The notes beneath the pieces are model-generated. The model was not told where the DNA came from. It ran no database searches and was given only the letters and a program-made list of their open reading frames with translations. This document shows positions 16,278 through 26,600 of a DNA stretch of 64,000 nucleotides, one piece after another. A program made the position numbers and the translations under genes. Source of the DNA: Sphingobacterium alkalisoli. GTDB taxonomy: Bacteria > Bacteroidota > Bacteroidia > Sphingobacteriales > Sphingobacteriaceae. The stretch lies in assembly GCF_005049105.1 (NCBI RefSeq), contig NZ_SUKA01000009.1, positions 144,363 through 208,362 on the forward strand, read 5' to 3'. Numbering within the stretch: the stretch's first letter is position 1; each line of letters begins with the position of its first letter.

Positions 16278-17807
16278 TCACGAACCGCTATGGCGTTTTG
16301 CCAGCTCGATTTTCGTATCCAGCTCTTTCACGAGTTTTTCGACATTTGGCTCGCCACCTGCGTTCTGAAAACGGATAAACCCTTCTTTATCGATAACGAC
16401 TTTGGTCGGGATACCGTTGATACCATAAGCGTTCACGACAGCGTTAGCAGGATCTTTCATCTCATCGAAAAGCACGTAGAAGCTATACTTGCTCTTTGTC
16501 ATAAAATCCTCTACTAATTCCTTGTAATTATCCTCATTCTGGCGGGTGTCGATAAACAGAAAGACGACATCCGAATCATCCGCATACTTATTTACCGCAG
16601 CCTGCATCCCCGGAAAAGAAGCAAGACAAGGACCACACCAGGTAGCCCAGAAATCCAGGATAACGACTTTCCCTCTATAATCAGCCAGAGAAACTGCTTT
16701 ACCGTTGCGATCCATTAAGGTAAATGCAGGGGCCTGCTTTTTCAACATTTCCTGCTCGTATTTCGCCATACGTTGTGCAGTCGCCTCTTCGTCGAGTGCG
16801 TGCAGATGCCTCTCAAAATCTTCTGTAGGGTACAGTTCGAGGTATAGCTCCTTGATGGCCTGCCCCATACTTCCTTCTATACCGTGTTTACGGATAAAGG
16901 TTTCATACACCGCTAAGGCGTCCATTTTACGATCTAATGCGACATACGCACCCGCTAACGTGTTTGCATCTGTCGGCGTTGTATCGTTATCATAGTTGGT
17001 ATCCGAGAGGAGCTTTAGGGCGAGTTCGCTGGCCTGTTGGTAATCGCCGGTATGGTAAAGCATACTTGCATATATAGAAGATATGGTCCGGAGTTCCCTT
17101 TCGTAGAAACCCAGCATCGGATCGTTGTCAGCGGCGGATCTCAAGATCGTATTGGCGTCTGCATAGGCATCTTTAGCCAGGGGGAGCAGCGCTTGGTGCT
17201 TGTCTTCCCCCTCGACATGCTTATCCAACAAATATACACCATAGACAAAGAAAGGCCCGTCCTTTAGCATTGGTACCAATTCGATTGCTCTGTCTTGATT
17301 TCCTTCTTCCAGATAGGCATTGATGACCATGAGCTGCCCTTCCTGAAATTTAGGCTGAAACATCTCATCGTAGCTCGACACATTGTATTTCTGGTTGAAT
17401 GCGTTGTATTTCTCTTCTAAGTCGGTGGCATTCGCTGCTTCCTGAAACAAGGCATCGTACACCTTACTAGCAGCGTAAAGACCAAGCGGATACTTCTCTT
17501 CAGTGGCATTTCGGATGCTATCGGCTTTTTGTTGATCACCAAGGAGCTGTCCATAGGTAAGAATGGCCAAACTAACCAGGGCTTCATTCGGATGGTTGGC
17601 TAACACATCGGCCTCGTCCTTCAACTGCTGTTGTACCGCAAGGTCCGCTTTCTCTTCGTACAACTTATTCAGGTGTTCGCGCATCTCCTGATAGGAGATA
17701 TTCTGCTGGCTAGCTTTGGGTATATACTGTGCAAAAGCGGGGCTTAATACCATCGTGCATGCAGCAAAAAGCAGGAGGCAAAATATCTTTAGGAATGTCG
17801 TATTCAT
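16278..17807 (-). CDS. Secreted TlpA-like thioredoxin-fold protein
   Basis: A 509-residue protein with a signal peptide ending in PAFAQ. It has a long helical TPR-like N-terminal region (about 40-350) and a C-terminal AhpC/TSA-thioredoxin domain. The redox motif CGPC is at residues 391-394, and the cis-proline loop is GINGIPTKVV. In Bacteroidota such proteins work as periplasmic thiol-disulfide reductases, often fused to helical domains. A nearly identical copy of its last 200 bp lies at 12998-13200, with the bactofilin cassette between them. No co-transcribed partner is visible. Confidence 0.9.
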   Translation of the reverse strand: MNTTFLKIFCLLLFAACTMVLSPAFAQYIPKASQQNISYQEMREHLNKLYEEKADLAVQQQLKDEADVLANHPNEALVSLAILTYGQLLGDQQKADSIRNATEEKYPLGLYAASKVYDALFQEAANATDLEEKYNAFNQKYNVSSYDEMFQPKFQEGQLMVINAYLEEGNQDRAIELVPMLKDGPFFVYGVYLLDKHVEGEDKHQALLPLAKDAYADANTILRSAADNDPMLGFYERELRTISSIYASMLYHTGDYQQASELALKLLSDTNYDNDTTPTDANTLAGAYVALDRKMDALAVYETFIRKHGIEGSMGQAIKELYLELYPTEDFERHLHALDEEATAQRMAKYEQEMLKKQAPAFTLMDRNGKAVSLADYRGKVVILDFWATWCGPCLASFPGMQAAVNKYADDSDVVFLFIDTRQNEDNYKELVEDFMTKSKYSFYVLFDEMKDPANAVVNAYGINGIPTKVVIDKEGFIRFQNAGGEPNVEKLVKELDTKIELAKRHSGS

Positions 17808-17837
17808 AGGTTAAATGTAAGAAAAGTCCTATGTTAT

Positions 17838-17893
17838 TCCAAAAAGCACATTGCTCGCGTAGTGCGTTCCGAATGTGGCTAACACCCATGTTA
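17838..17893 (-). repeat. Interspersed repeat copy 1 with degenerate hairpin
   Basis: Bases 17857-17893 match 47475-47511 at 35 of 37 positions (GTAGTGCGTTCCGAATGTGG core). At 47 kb the element adjoins a perfect intrinsic terminator. Here the hairpin arm is degraded, although GCAC...GTGC followed by TTTTT remains on the minus strand, 3' of the TolC gene. Confidence 0.65.
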
Positions 17894-18075
17894 CCGCACA
17901 AGAAATGCGGATATGCATCCGCTTTTTTACTCCACCAGAAGTCCAGTTCAACACATGTGCACCCGCCAGGTTTCATCCGTTTTATTTTTTTATGTCTTTG
18001 TACGCTTACCACGTATCGACATACGTTCAGCTGCAAGCAATGCCTACTCGTGTTAATGTCCTTGTGGCAACTATC

Positions 18076-19479
18076 TTAGTTGCTGAAACTCTCATTCATC
18101 CACTTTAGGCTATTATAGCTTTTTAGAAATTTAAGGTACAATTCAATAATTTTTTCCTGTGCTTCTATCAGCTTATTTTCCCTACTGTTAATCAGGAAAA
18201 GAGAACTTTCACCACTCGCATATTTCGTTTCTTCCGCGATCAAAAGCTTTTCGTAGCTGTTGGCATTTTGCTTAGCCATATCGATCTGTCCGGCATAATT
18301 TATCACTTCATTTCTGTATCTGTTCATTTTAGTTGCCAATTCCTGCCTTTTGAAATTGAAATCCATTTCATTTTGGCCGATCTTCAATTTTGCCATGTTA
18401 TAATCGGCCCTTGCCTGTCTTAGGAAAATGGGTATTTCCAGTTTTACGCCGTATTGGTAATTGTTATCAAAAAACGGAAAGAAGTTGTGGGCGTAGCCCT
18501 CCTTCTTAAAGAAATTATAGGTGAAATCCACCTTCGGCAATAGACTCTGCAGTTTCAGTCTTCGGTCACTATCCAGTATATTTCCTTTTTCATCGTAGTA
18601 GCGTAATGCCGCGTGACGGCTAAGCGATTGGGCATCTAATCTGTCAAGCAATTCAGGATAGCTATGGTGAGGCACATTATCATCCAGATCCTCGGAAGGT
18701 ATTATCCATTGGGTCACGTCGTAAGGCTCTCGGTTTTCCTTCCACATGAATAAGGAGAGCTCTTGGGTAGCGTTCAAATATTGGAAGTAAGCATCTCGCT
18801 CCTGAAGCTCAAAACGCTGCAGTTGCGCACGCGCTTCGGTCGTGTCTATCGCGGCCTGCTCACCATAAGACAACGTTTTAACTACCAAATCCATACGTCG
18901 TCTATTAATATGCACAGCTTGCCTTTGGATTCGATAGCTCTCATACTGTTTTACCCATTCCCAGTAGCTGTTTTCCGCTTCCAATAGGAGTTCATTCGTC
19001 AGTAAAGTCTGCTCCGCTTCGGTCATACGTCTGGCAATATGTGCCTGTTCCAACAGAGCCCTCCGTTTATCGTAAAGCAGATTTTTCGCCAACGGTACAG
19101 TCAACCCCACTTGATATAAGCCACCCCGCGTATCGCTATTATTCAACTTTTCACCATCCAGGTAGCTATAACTTCCACTTACCGCTACCCCATACCAAGT
19201 TGGGATATTTAAGCCAACACCTTGTTGCTGATAGTAATCTATACCGTCTATTGTTTTAGCGCCGCTTTTCCCATCCAGCACCGGATCAAAATTACCCCGT
19301 TCACGTCGAATATTTTCGTCTGCCATCCGATTCTGCAAACGGTACTTGAAGGCCATCGGATGATAGCTTTTAACAATAGCTAGAAATTCATCGTGCGATA
19401 GGCGTAAGGTATCCTGCCCGTAGCAAAGATGAGAACAGCACCACATCAGCACAATAAGTACATATTTATTTCTTTCCAT
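18076..19479 (-). CDS. TolC-family outer membrane efflux protein
   Basis: The frame is open to 19677, but the ATG at 19479 gives a proper signal peptide (YVLIVLMWCCSHLCYGQ) and overlaps the upstream HlyD stop by 14 bp, so I place the start there. About 467 residues remain, with the alpha-helical barrel repeats of TolC proteins (EQTLLTNELLLEAENSYWEW, ETKYASGESSLFLINSREN). It would form the outer membrane channel of the exporter whose adaptor and ABC subunits are encoded directly upstream. Confidence 0.9.
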   Translation of the reverse strand: MERNKYVLIVLMWCCSHLCYGQDTLRLSHDEFLAIVKSYHPMAFKYRLQNRMADENIRRERGNFDPVLDGKSGAKTIDGIDYYQQQGVGLNIPTWYGVAVSGSYSYLDGEKLNNSDTRGGLYQVGLTVPLAKNLLYDKRRALLEQAHIARRMTEAEQTLLTNELLLEAENSYWEWVKQYESYRIQRQAVHINRRRMDLVVKTLSYGEQAAIDTTEARAQLQRFELQERDAYFQYLNATQELSLFMWKENREPYDVTQWIIPSEDLDDNVPHHSYPELLDRLDAQSLSRHAALRYYDEKGNILDSDRRLKLQSLLPKVDFTYNFFKKEGYAHNFFPFFDNNYQYGVKLEIPIFLRQARADYNMAKLKIGQNEMDFNFKRQELATKMNRYRNEVINYAGQIDMAKQNANSYEKLLIAEETKYASGESSLFLINSRENKLIEAQEKIIELYLKFLKSYNSLKWMNESFSN

Positions 19480-20797
19480 CCGTTGGTGCTGCTTTTTGAT
19501 TATCCACGACATAATAATCCGGAGGAAATCCATTGATATTTCGCCATAATTCATACCAGATCGGCACATCGTTAAGAATTGCAATTCCCTGTACACCTGC
19601 GCCCACCTTAATCTGCGGGGGCCATGGCTTCTCGCTTTTATCCTCTGCGAGCAAAGCTCTAAAGAGACCATTCGCACCGATGTTGCTCTCTACCGCAATG
19701 ACCTTTGCCGCAAATGTACCATAGCTGGTATTTGGCCATCCTGAAAACACGATAGCCGGAAAACCATCAAATACACACATCACACGCTGCCCTTCCTTAA
19801 GCAAAGGCAGGTCTACCGGTCTGACATAGATTTCCACGGCGTAATCCACCTGATTAGGCACAATGGTTCCGATGCTCTCCGTGTCTTTCAATATTTCGCC
19901 AATACCTGCCTTACTAAGCTGTACCACCTGTCCACTCTGCGAAGCCAGTACAGCATACAGTCCCTGCCTGGCCCGGTAATTTGCAACTTGGTTCTCCAGC
20001 TTGGCAATATCACCCATGCTACCTTCGATCAGTCCCATACTTTGCAGCCTATCTCCCTCGGTCTTACTGAGCTTTTCCGCATAATCTTGGATGGTCGAGT
20101 TTTGTTCTATTTCTACCGCAACAATTTCCTGTCGTGTTTGCGCCAATTTATTGTCTATTGCGGTCTTTTTGGCTAAAGCGTTTTGGTAAGTAACACTTCG
20201 CTGCTGAAATTGGGTAAGCGATACCAGTCCCTCATCATACATTTTTTTCTGACGGTTAAACTGATCTTCATTTAACGCTAGCTCATTGGTTGCAGCCAGA
20301 AGTTCAGCCTCCTCCGCAGCTAGCTTACTGTTCAACTGGCTTATTTTTACCTTGAGCTGCGAGAGCTTTAATTCTCGCGCAGCATCTAACGCCTTAAGCT
20401 GGCTATGTGTCGTACCTACCTTTGCTTCGTAATAATCGCGCACCCCCTGTTTAGCACGTACCTGCTGCTCCGTTCGTTCAATCAAAAGCGGATCCAAATA
20501 ATCTTCTTTCACCTCAGACAGTTCCAATATCGTATCACCCTTATTGACGAAGTCCCCGTTCTTCACATGCCATTTGATGATCTTTCCAGGTATAAGCGAG
20601 TTAAGCTGCTGCGGCCGCTGGTCCTGATAAAGCGTCGTCACAGAGCCTTTAACCTTTATATTCTGGGTCCAAGGCAGAAAAAGCGCTGCCAAGCAGAGTA
20701 CTATTACCACGACAAACCACCTTTTTACGTTGGATTTCCGGTGAACATGGTATATTTTATCAAATGATTCCAGTTTCATGTTTTTCGAAGTCTTCAC
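19466..20797 (-). CDS. HlyD-family periplasmic adaptor
   Basis: A single N-terminal transmembrane helix (WFVVVIVLCLAALFLPW) is followed by a lipoyl-like half motif (GKIIKWHVKNGDFVNKGDTI), a long coiled-coil hairpin (about 90-260, QLKVKISQLNSKLAAEEAEL) and a beta-barrel region with SGQVVQLSKAGIGEIL. It connects the inner-membrane ABC protein to TolC. The start is GTG at 20797, whose last bases overlap the ABC stop (GTGA), indicating coupled translation; an in-frame ATG lies 18 bp downstream. Confidence 0.92.
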   Translation of the reverse strand: MKTSKNMKLESFDKIYHVHRKSNVKRWFVVVIVLCLAALFLPWTQNIKVKGSVTTLYQDQRPQQLNSLIPGKIIKWHVKNGDFVNKGDTILELSEVKEDYLDPLLIERTEQQVRAKQGVRDYYEAKVGTTHSQLKALDAARELKLSQLKVKISQLNSKLAAEEAELLAATNELALNEDQFNRQKKMYDEGLVSLTQFQQRSVTYQNALAKKTAIDNKLAQTRQEIVAVEIEQNSTIQDYAEKLSKTEGDRLQSMGLIEGSMGDIAKLENQVANYRARQGLYAVLASQSGQVVQLSKAGIGEILKDTESIGTIVPNQVDYAVEIYVRPVDLPLLKEGQRVMCVFDGFPAIVFSGWPNTSYGTFAAKVIAVESNIGANGLFRALLAEDKSEKPWPPQIKVGAGVQGIAILNDVPIWYELWRNINGFPPDYYVVDNQKAAPTDGKK

Positions 20798-22461
20798 TTA
20801 GTTTCGATCGTACGGTTATTAAGATAGAGATGCTTATCTGCAAGTTCAATAACTTCTTTCTCTTGGGATACAACGATGATGGTCGTATACTGTTTTATTT
20901 TATTAAGGTATTGCATCAACTTTGATCTAAACACCTCATCCATTCCATCAAAAGGATCTTCCAACAACAGTAGTCTATTATTGCCCAAGAGCGCACGCAG
21001 CAATAGAATGATCTTTCTAGAGCTAAATGATATTTCCGTATCCGTCTCACTCAGTAAGGTAAAGAAGCCATTGCTAAATTGATCGGACAGTTGGACTATA
21101 CCAATTTCCTCGGCCAGTGCCAATATATCTTCGGTGCTGATATCCGCTCTACCCAGCACGATATTCTCGTGCAGCGTACCCTTAATGATGGTCATATCAT
21201 CCATATAAAGCCCTATCCGGTTACGCATCGCAATCTTGTCGATGTTTTTCATCGGAATTTTATCAATCAATATGGATCCCGCTGTAGGCGGATAAAATCC
21301 TGCCAGCATATTTAACAATAAGGTTTTACCGGCCCCCAGCTTTCCCGAAACCGCCGTCAGCGTATTCGCCTCGACGTGAAAATCAAGCTGTTTAAAAATT
21401 GGCGCACGATCGCCAAACGTCAAACTCACATCTTTAAAAACTACCTCCATTCCGCCTGTGTGATTCTCAAGTGCAATCTCTCCATTATCCTCCTCGAGAA
21501 GCCCGGTAACTTTATTGAGCTTAACGATAGAAGCGATCATATTATAGTAATGTTCCAAGCTTCGGATCAGCTTACCCACTGCGGCCATTATCGTTAGTAC
21601 CACGATCTCCGTCGCCACGAATGCACCAATGTTCAGTTTTTGATTCACCATTAAATACGTACCGATAGCTAGCATGACCAATGTAATAATGACGTTAAAA
21701 CCAATGATCGCCTTATATTGAAACAATAGGACCTTAAAATGCGTAGTTCGGTTTTCCAAATATTGCACCACACGTTTATCCGTACCAGCGAGATGTAGAT
21801 CAGTTTTGGAAGTAATCTTAAATGTTTTAATGGCACCGGCAATATCTTCGATCCAAGAAGCGACCTCATATTTTCTATTACTTTCCTCCACGATCGAGCG
21901 GATGCCCGAATCCATCGTGAAATAAAAAATAGCGACAACAATGATAACGACCACCGCGCCGAAAACCAAAAACCAAGGGTGATAAAAGGACAAGAGCAAG
22001 ATCCCGAAAAATATCTGTATCAGTGCCGTAGGTATTTCAAGCAGGATTTTAGAAATACCTTTTTCGAGATTCAATATATCAAAAAAGCGGTTTACTAACT
22101 CGGGCAGGTAATATTTTTTGGCTGCAGGCAGATCAATTTTGGGTAATTTTTTGGCGAATGCGAACGTATATTCCACGAAAATTTTCTGTTGTATTTTTTC
22201 AATAATCTGCATCACTTTGATGCGAAAGAGTCCGGTCAAGAAGGTACCTAAAACCACAAAACCAATCAACAAATACAAAGACGTCACCATCGTAGCACCC
22301 ATCACGAAACTGACGATCGCTTGTATACCTAGGGGAATACTTAATTGGACAAGACCGCTAAGAATAGCGTAAATGTATATGGCTGCTACATCCTTTTTTT
22401 CTTTTGTGATCTGTTTGAACCACATTCTTCTGCTCATCGCATAATCTTGTTCCTGTGCCAT
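20794..22461 (-). CDS. ABC exporter (fused membrane and ATPase domains) with atypical ATPase motifs
   Basis: Six transmembrane helices (about 25-300) precede a nucleotide-binding domain (about 335-555). Walker A is normal (SGKLGAGKTLLLN, about 371-383). Other motifs are unusual: the Walker B end reads LLLLEDPF instead of LLLLDEP, the signature expected as LSGGQ reads SFSSRK, and the H-loop His is replaced in VVSQEKE. No peptidase C39 domain is present. It forms an operon with HlyD and TolC and so probably exports a peptide or small molecule, perhaps with altered ATP use. No substrate gene is recognisable nearby. Confidence 0.88.
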   Translation of the reverse strand: MAQEQDYAMSRRMWFKQITKEKKDVAAIYIYAILSGLVQLSIPLGIQAIVSFVMGATMVTSLYLLIGFVVLGTFLTGLFRIKVMQIIEKIQQKIFVEYTFAFAKKLPKIDLPAAKKYYLPELVNRFFDILNLEKGISKILLEIPTALIQIFFGILLLSFYHPWFLVFGAVVVIIVVAIFYFTMDSGIRSIVEESNRKYEVASWIEDIAGAIKTFKITSKTDLHLAGTDKRVVQYLENRTTHFKVLLFQYKAIIGFNVIITLVMLAIGTYLMVNQKLNIGAFVATEIVVLTIMAAVGKLIRSLEHYYNMIASIVKLNKVTGLLEEDNGEIALENHTGGMEVVFKDVSLTFGDRAPIFKQLDFHVEANTLTAVSGKLGAGKTLLLNMLAGFYPPTAGSILIDKIPMKNIDKIAMRNRIGLYMDDMTIIKGTLHENIVLGRADISTEDILALAEEIGIVQLSDQFSNGFFTLLSETDTEISFSSRKIILLLRALLGNNRLLLLEDPFDGMDEVFRSKLMQYLNKIKQYTTIIVVSQEKEVIELADKHLYLNNRTIETK

Positions 22462-22842
22462 TATTAGTCGTTTTTTTTAGCATAGACTTCGATTTCCAAC
22501 TCTTTTACTACTCATTACGACATCACGAAGCTACGATCACTTTAAGGTAAACTTAAAGCCATAATTAATCAAGTTTTCGCAAATATATTAAATCAGCACA
22601 AAAGATGGTAACAGCAGATAAAATAGTTATCAAAAGTCTTGCAAACTTTGCAAGACAAGGAAATACATCGCTTTATAGCCCACAAAGTACAATTACAAAT
22701 ATTCACTGAAGTTGGTCAGTACTTACTCGTACGCGATCGCTTATTGGAGATTAATAATTAGCATTAGCAAGCACGGAATTTAATACCATAGCTTTTTTAA
22801 GTGTCACATGGAAAAGTAGCCTTCAAACAATACTATTCGAGA
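22462..22842. promoter_or_regulatory. Promoter region of the exporter operon
   Basis: No gene is visible in this AT-rich stretch. The minus-strand TATATTTG at 22580-22587 matches the TAnnTTTG box and would give a leader of about 110 bases before the ABC gene. Upstream, GTCTTGCAAA-C-TTTGCAAGAC (22636-22656) is a perfect 10-bp inverted repeat, a plausible regulator site. Confidence 0.5.
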
Positions 22843-22877
22843 ATTGCAGCATAAAGTTTTCACATTTATGCTGCAAT
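22843..22877 (-). terminator. 13-bp stem hairpin ending the receptor-lipoprotein operon
   Basis: ATTGCAGCATAAA (22843-22855) pairs perfectly with TTTATGCTGCAAT (22865-22877) around nine bases. It lies 40 bp beyond the lipoprotein stop codon on the minus strand. Confidence 0.7.
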
Positions 22878-22916
22878 CACAATTAAACATTTAAGTGTGT
22901 TACGATAAGTACATCA

Positions 22917-23681
22917 CTATTTCCCAAACGACTGTACAAGGTCTGATTCGGCCAGCACCAAATGATCGATGCCATTTGCCGCTTGCAAAGCTACGTACAT
23001 GCTTTTCACTCCGCCGCCCTGGCTTCCCCACAATTTAGATGGTAATTGAATGCTTGACATATAACTGTAATTAACATCATTATTTAGCAGATATTCTTTT
23101 GTACCAGCCTTCAAAAGAAGCACATACATTTCTCCATCCAATGGTGCTATCTGGAAGTATTCTGTTCGCTGCTTTGGTTTTACATCTCTTGCGAGATAGG
23201 TAACCGAATTGATGTCCGAACCGTCTCCATAAACAATATCTACTGGCATATCGTCCGGAAAGTCAAAATAAAATGCTATTTGATCCACACCGGGTATCGC
23301 ATCCGGATACGCAAAGGTATTGGTCACCTTTGTACCATCATAGAAGAAAGTAAAGCTTTCATCTGCGGGGTCATCCTGTTCTATCGTCGTGCTGTAAAGC
23401 ACTTCACCCGAACTTTTTTTCCGCAGGTCCATTGCAATCGGGGCATCATCTTCAAATGCGATTCGTCCATTATACATAATCCTTCCGTAGAGATCACGCA
23501 TTTTTATACCGTTGAAATATTGTTCCAGCGTATCACGCATCACAAAACCTTTGAACTCGATGGGAATAAACTCCTTTACAGGTTTCACGACCAATTCGCC
23601 CTCCTTTTCACAGGAAGTGGCAAAAACCGCAAGTACGGCTATCGAAATAAGTAGTATTTTATATCTATTTTTCATCTGCAA
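22917..23681 (-). CDS. Lipoprotein of unknown function paired with a TonB receptor
   Basis: The 254-residue product has a lipoprotein signal (ILLISIAVLAVFATSCEKE). The mature part is beta-rich with no catalytic motif that I recognise (IEFKGFVMRDTLEQYFNG, SFTFFYDGTKVTNTFAYPD). The receptor gene ends five bases upstream, so the two are co-transcribed and the lipoprotein probably helps capture the receptor's ligand at the surface. It is not SusD-like: there is no TPR helical core and it is too short. The second ATG at 23675 is an alternative start. Confidence 0.75.
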   Translation of the reverse strand: MQMKNRYKILLISIAVLAVFATSCEKEGELVVKPVKEFIPIEFKGFVMRDTLEQYFNGIKMRDLYGRIMYNGRIAFEDDAPIAMDLRKKSSGEVLYSTTIEQDDPADESFTFFYDGTKVTNTFAYPDAIPGVDQIAFYFDFPDDMPVDIVYGDGSDINSVTYLARDVKPKQRTEYFQIAPLDGEMYVLLLKAGTKEYLLNNDVNYSYMSSIQLPSKLWGSQGGGVKSMYVALQAANGIDHLVLAESDLVQSFGK

Positions 23682-23685
23682 TGTA

Positions 23686-26600
23686 TTAAAAATTATAAGA
23701 AAGAGAAAGGCTAAAACTACGGCCTATGTAACGCGTAAAACTCTGGTCATCGCCTATCTGCTCTGGATAGCCGTTCTCTTTGGTACTATAGCCTTCTTCA
23801 AACTTGTCTGTAAACCCAAATTTGTATTTATACATGTCATGCCATTCCTGGTCAACCTTAAACTCGTCTGTCTTCAATTCATAAGTTTTTCCACTATTTA
23901 CAAAAAAGCGGTAAGGGGCGTCCGTAAGATTGCTCATATTAAGCTTAAACTGAGCTTTGTCATGAAAGAACCTGTAAGTTACCTGTGCGTCCAGCTGGCT
24001 CCTTGGCCTTTCATACTCTACCAGATTCGGACTCACACCAGTGATAAAAGTTTTATAACCCATATGGTTAAATGTTACATTAAACCCTAAGTGTTTGCCT
24101 GTATAGTTTAGTCCGCCGTTCAATGTAAGAGGCACCTGTCCATAAAGCGGACGCTTATTTCTCAGATAGATATAGTACGATACTTGATTGCCGGCATCGT
24201 CCTGCTCATACCGCAATTCCCTGGACCGCACTTCTGATTTGAGCAGGGTGATATTACCGCTTAATGTAGTATTTCGTAAGACGCCGACCTCGGGCGCTAT
24301 AAAGCCAAGGGACTTTCTAAATTCCATTTCCATTCCCCTGATCTTTCCCCAGTCGGAGTTATTGGTGAAGACATATAACCTATCTGTTCCTGAAATCGAG
24401 TTGGTACCATAAAACTCTGCAGGCTTGTCAAAATATTTATAGAATGCACCAATAGAGAGGATGTCTCCCGGGTTGGGGAACCATTCCAGCTTGACATCAA
24501 AGTTGTCAATAGCCGTCGACTCCAGTCCCAGATTGACCTGCATTCTTCCCAAATAGGCATTGTAACGCGAGAAGCGGGAGTTGTCCATCAGCGACGGCCT
24601 CACTACCGTTTTGGCATAGGAAACACGAATATTGAAGTCATCTATAGGTGTATAAGTTAAATGTGCAGAAGGAAGCAAACGCCATCTTACACTATCACGA
24701 AGGGTAACTTCGGGTGTCCATTGCATATTCATGCTATTCTGCAGACTGTCATACCTGAGGTATTCATATCGGGCTCCCCAAACCATCCGCAGTTTGCCTG
24801 CAATTTTATTGTCCATCATCAGGTAGCCTGCCCTGTTCACATCTTTACCTTCGTACTTGTCCTGGTGGTAACTACTGGGCATGTAAAAGGGATCTTTGCT
24901 GGGATTTTCCATACCCATATCATTTCCCCATTCTTGTAGCGGCCTGTCTTTGTAAGGGTCGGCTAATGTCGCAAAACTCACGATAGGCAGTATCGTCCAC
25001 TCATAGCTTGCATGTCGGTCTAAATGGTAGAGTCCGGCTTTAAGGGACTGCTTTTGGTTATAAATATTAAAATCAAAAGTCGCATTTAATCCTGCTGTGA
25101 GGTTTCGCTCGCTGTAGACGTACTTATCGCGTTGAGCGACACCTCCTCCGCCAGAAGTAGTAGCCTGTCCAGGGATATAGTTGTACCGTACTTCATTGGC
25201 CAACTCCTCAGGCATCAAGAGCGCCGTAACCGCATCAAGTTCCTCCGAATGGCTCGTAACTCTGGCCACATTCCAGTCCAATTTTACCCTACCCAGCACA
25301 TGTTCGCCGCTAAGCTTATTTTGCAATAAATTAGTAAATACCGGGCGGTCATCTTCGCGGATAACTGGGTGTCGATATGTGCTTTCATCTTTCGGTTCCG
25401 AAAACGTCCAACCGGTGATCCGTTCCATTTGCTCGCTAAAGACGCGTGAGTAGAAATTGTTAGATGTAATCTGATGCTTGCCATCTCTGTACCCTGCGTT
25501 CAGCATGGTGCCAAGCGTGGTATTGAAACTATATATTCCACCGGTGTTGAGATCGTTCGGATCCTCCGGATTTTCGACAACGCTCCAGTTTCCCCGGCGA
25601 ATATTGGTGATATCGTCAATGCTTTGTGTATTGCGGTAGCTTACCGAACCGACAAACCCGAATTTATTCCCTCTTTGCTGCGACAGGTCGTAAATTCTGC
25701 CAATGCTGAACTGGTAATTTTGAGAAGGTGCCGCCTTAAATACCCTACTTCCCAGACGCTCTGTCCCGCCGATTCTGCGATTCTGTTCGATTACCTCTGC
25801 AACAGGTGTGCTGTTGGGCGCATTACCAGGCCTAAAATTAGACATATCGTTAAGTCCTTCGGGAAAGTGATTCCTGCTACCGTCGTCAAAACCCAAATAA
25901 TCATATTTTCCACGCTGGTAACCATAAAAGTCTTTACCGGTAGACCTGGAATTATAGGAGCTACCCAGACTGAAGCTTAGGAAATTACTTTGGGGAATAG
26001 AAATGGTATTAACCTGAACGAGGCCCCCTGCAAAACCAGCGTTCATATCGGGGGTAGCAGATTTGCTCACTACTACACTCTCTACCAGATTAGTAGGTAC
26101 GATGGAAAAGTCAAAATTCCGGCTCATTACCGTAGTGCTGGGCAGCAATATACCATCCAGCTGCGCCATGTTATATCGTTCTGCAGCACCACGCACCACG
26201 ACGTTTTTATCATCGGTGGTACTTAATCCGGTTATTCGTTTTAAGCTCTCGCCTATATTTCTGTCCGGTGTTGCGGCAATTTGTTCTGCCGAAATCCCAT
26301 CGGTCACCGTTGCCGCATTTTTCTGTCGTGCGTATAATCCGGCTACACTTTCCTTTTTGAAACTACCGGTTACGACAACCCCGCTGACCTCATTTATGGC
26401 AGCACTCAGAGCTATCGTGAGTTGGGTTAGTTCCCCTTCTTTCACCAGCACTTCAGTAATGCGTTTGGTCTGGAAAGAGATATAGCTAACTTCGATGGTG
26501 TAGCTACCGGGTGCAATACTGAAGTTATAGCTCCCATCTACGCTGCTCTGTCGCTGATTATTGGTTTGCATGATTTTTACACTTGCACCGGCCAACGGTT

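Noticed and set aside
17710..18036. Open frame of 108 codons upstream of the thioredoxin-like gene
   Set aside because: It overlaps the 5' end of that gene in another frame, has cysteine- and arginine-rich composition unlike a real protein, and covers the interspersed repeat.
18076..19677. Longer start for the TolC-like protein at 19677
   Set aside because: The extra 66 residues overlap the HlyD gene, lack a signal peptide character and are basic and cysteine-rich; the ATG at 19479 gives a normal signal peptide.
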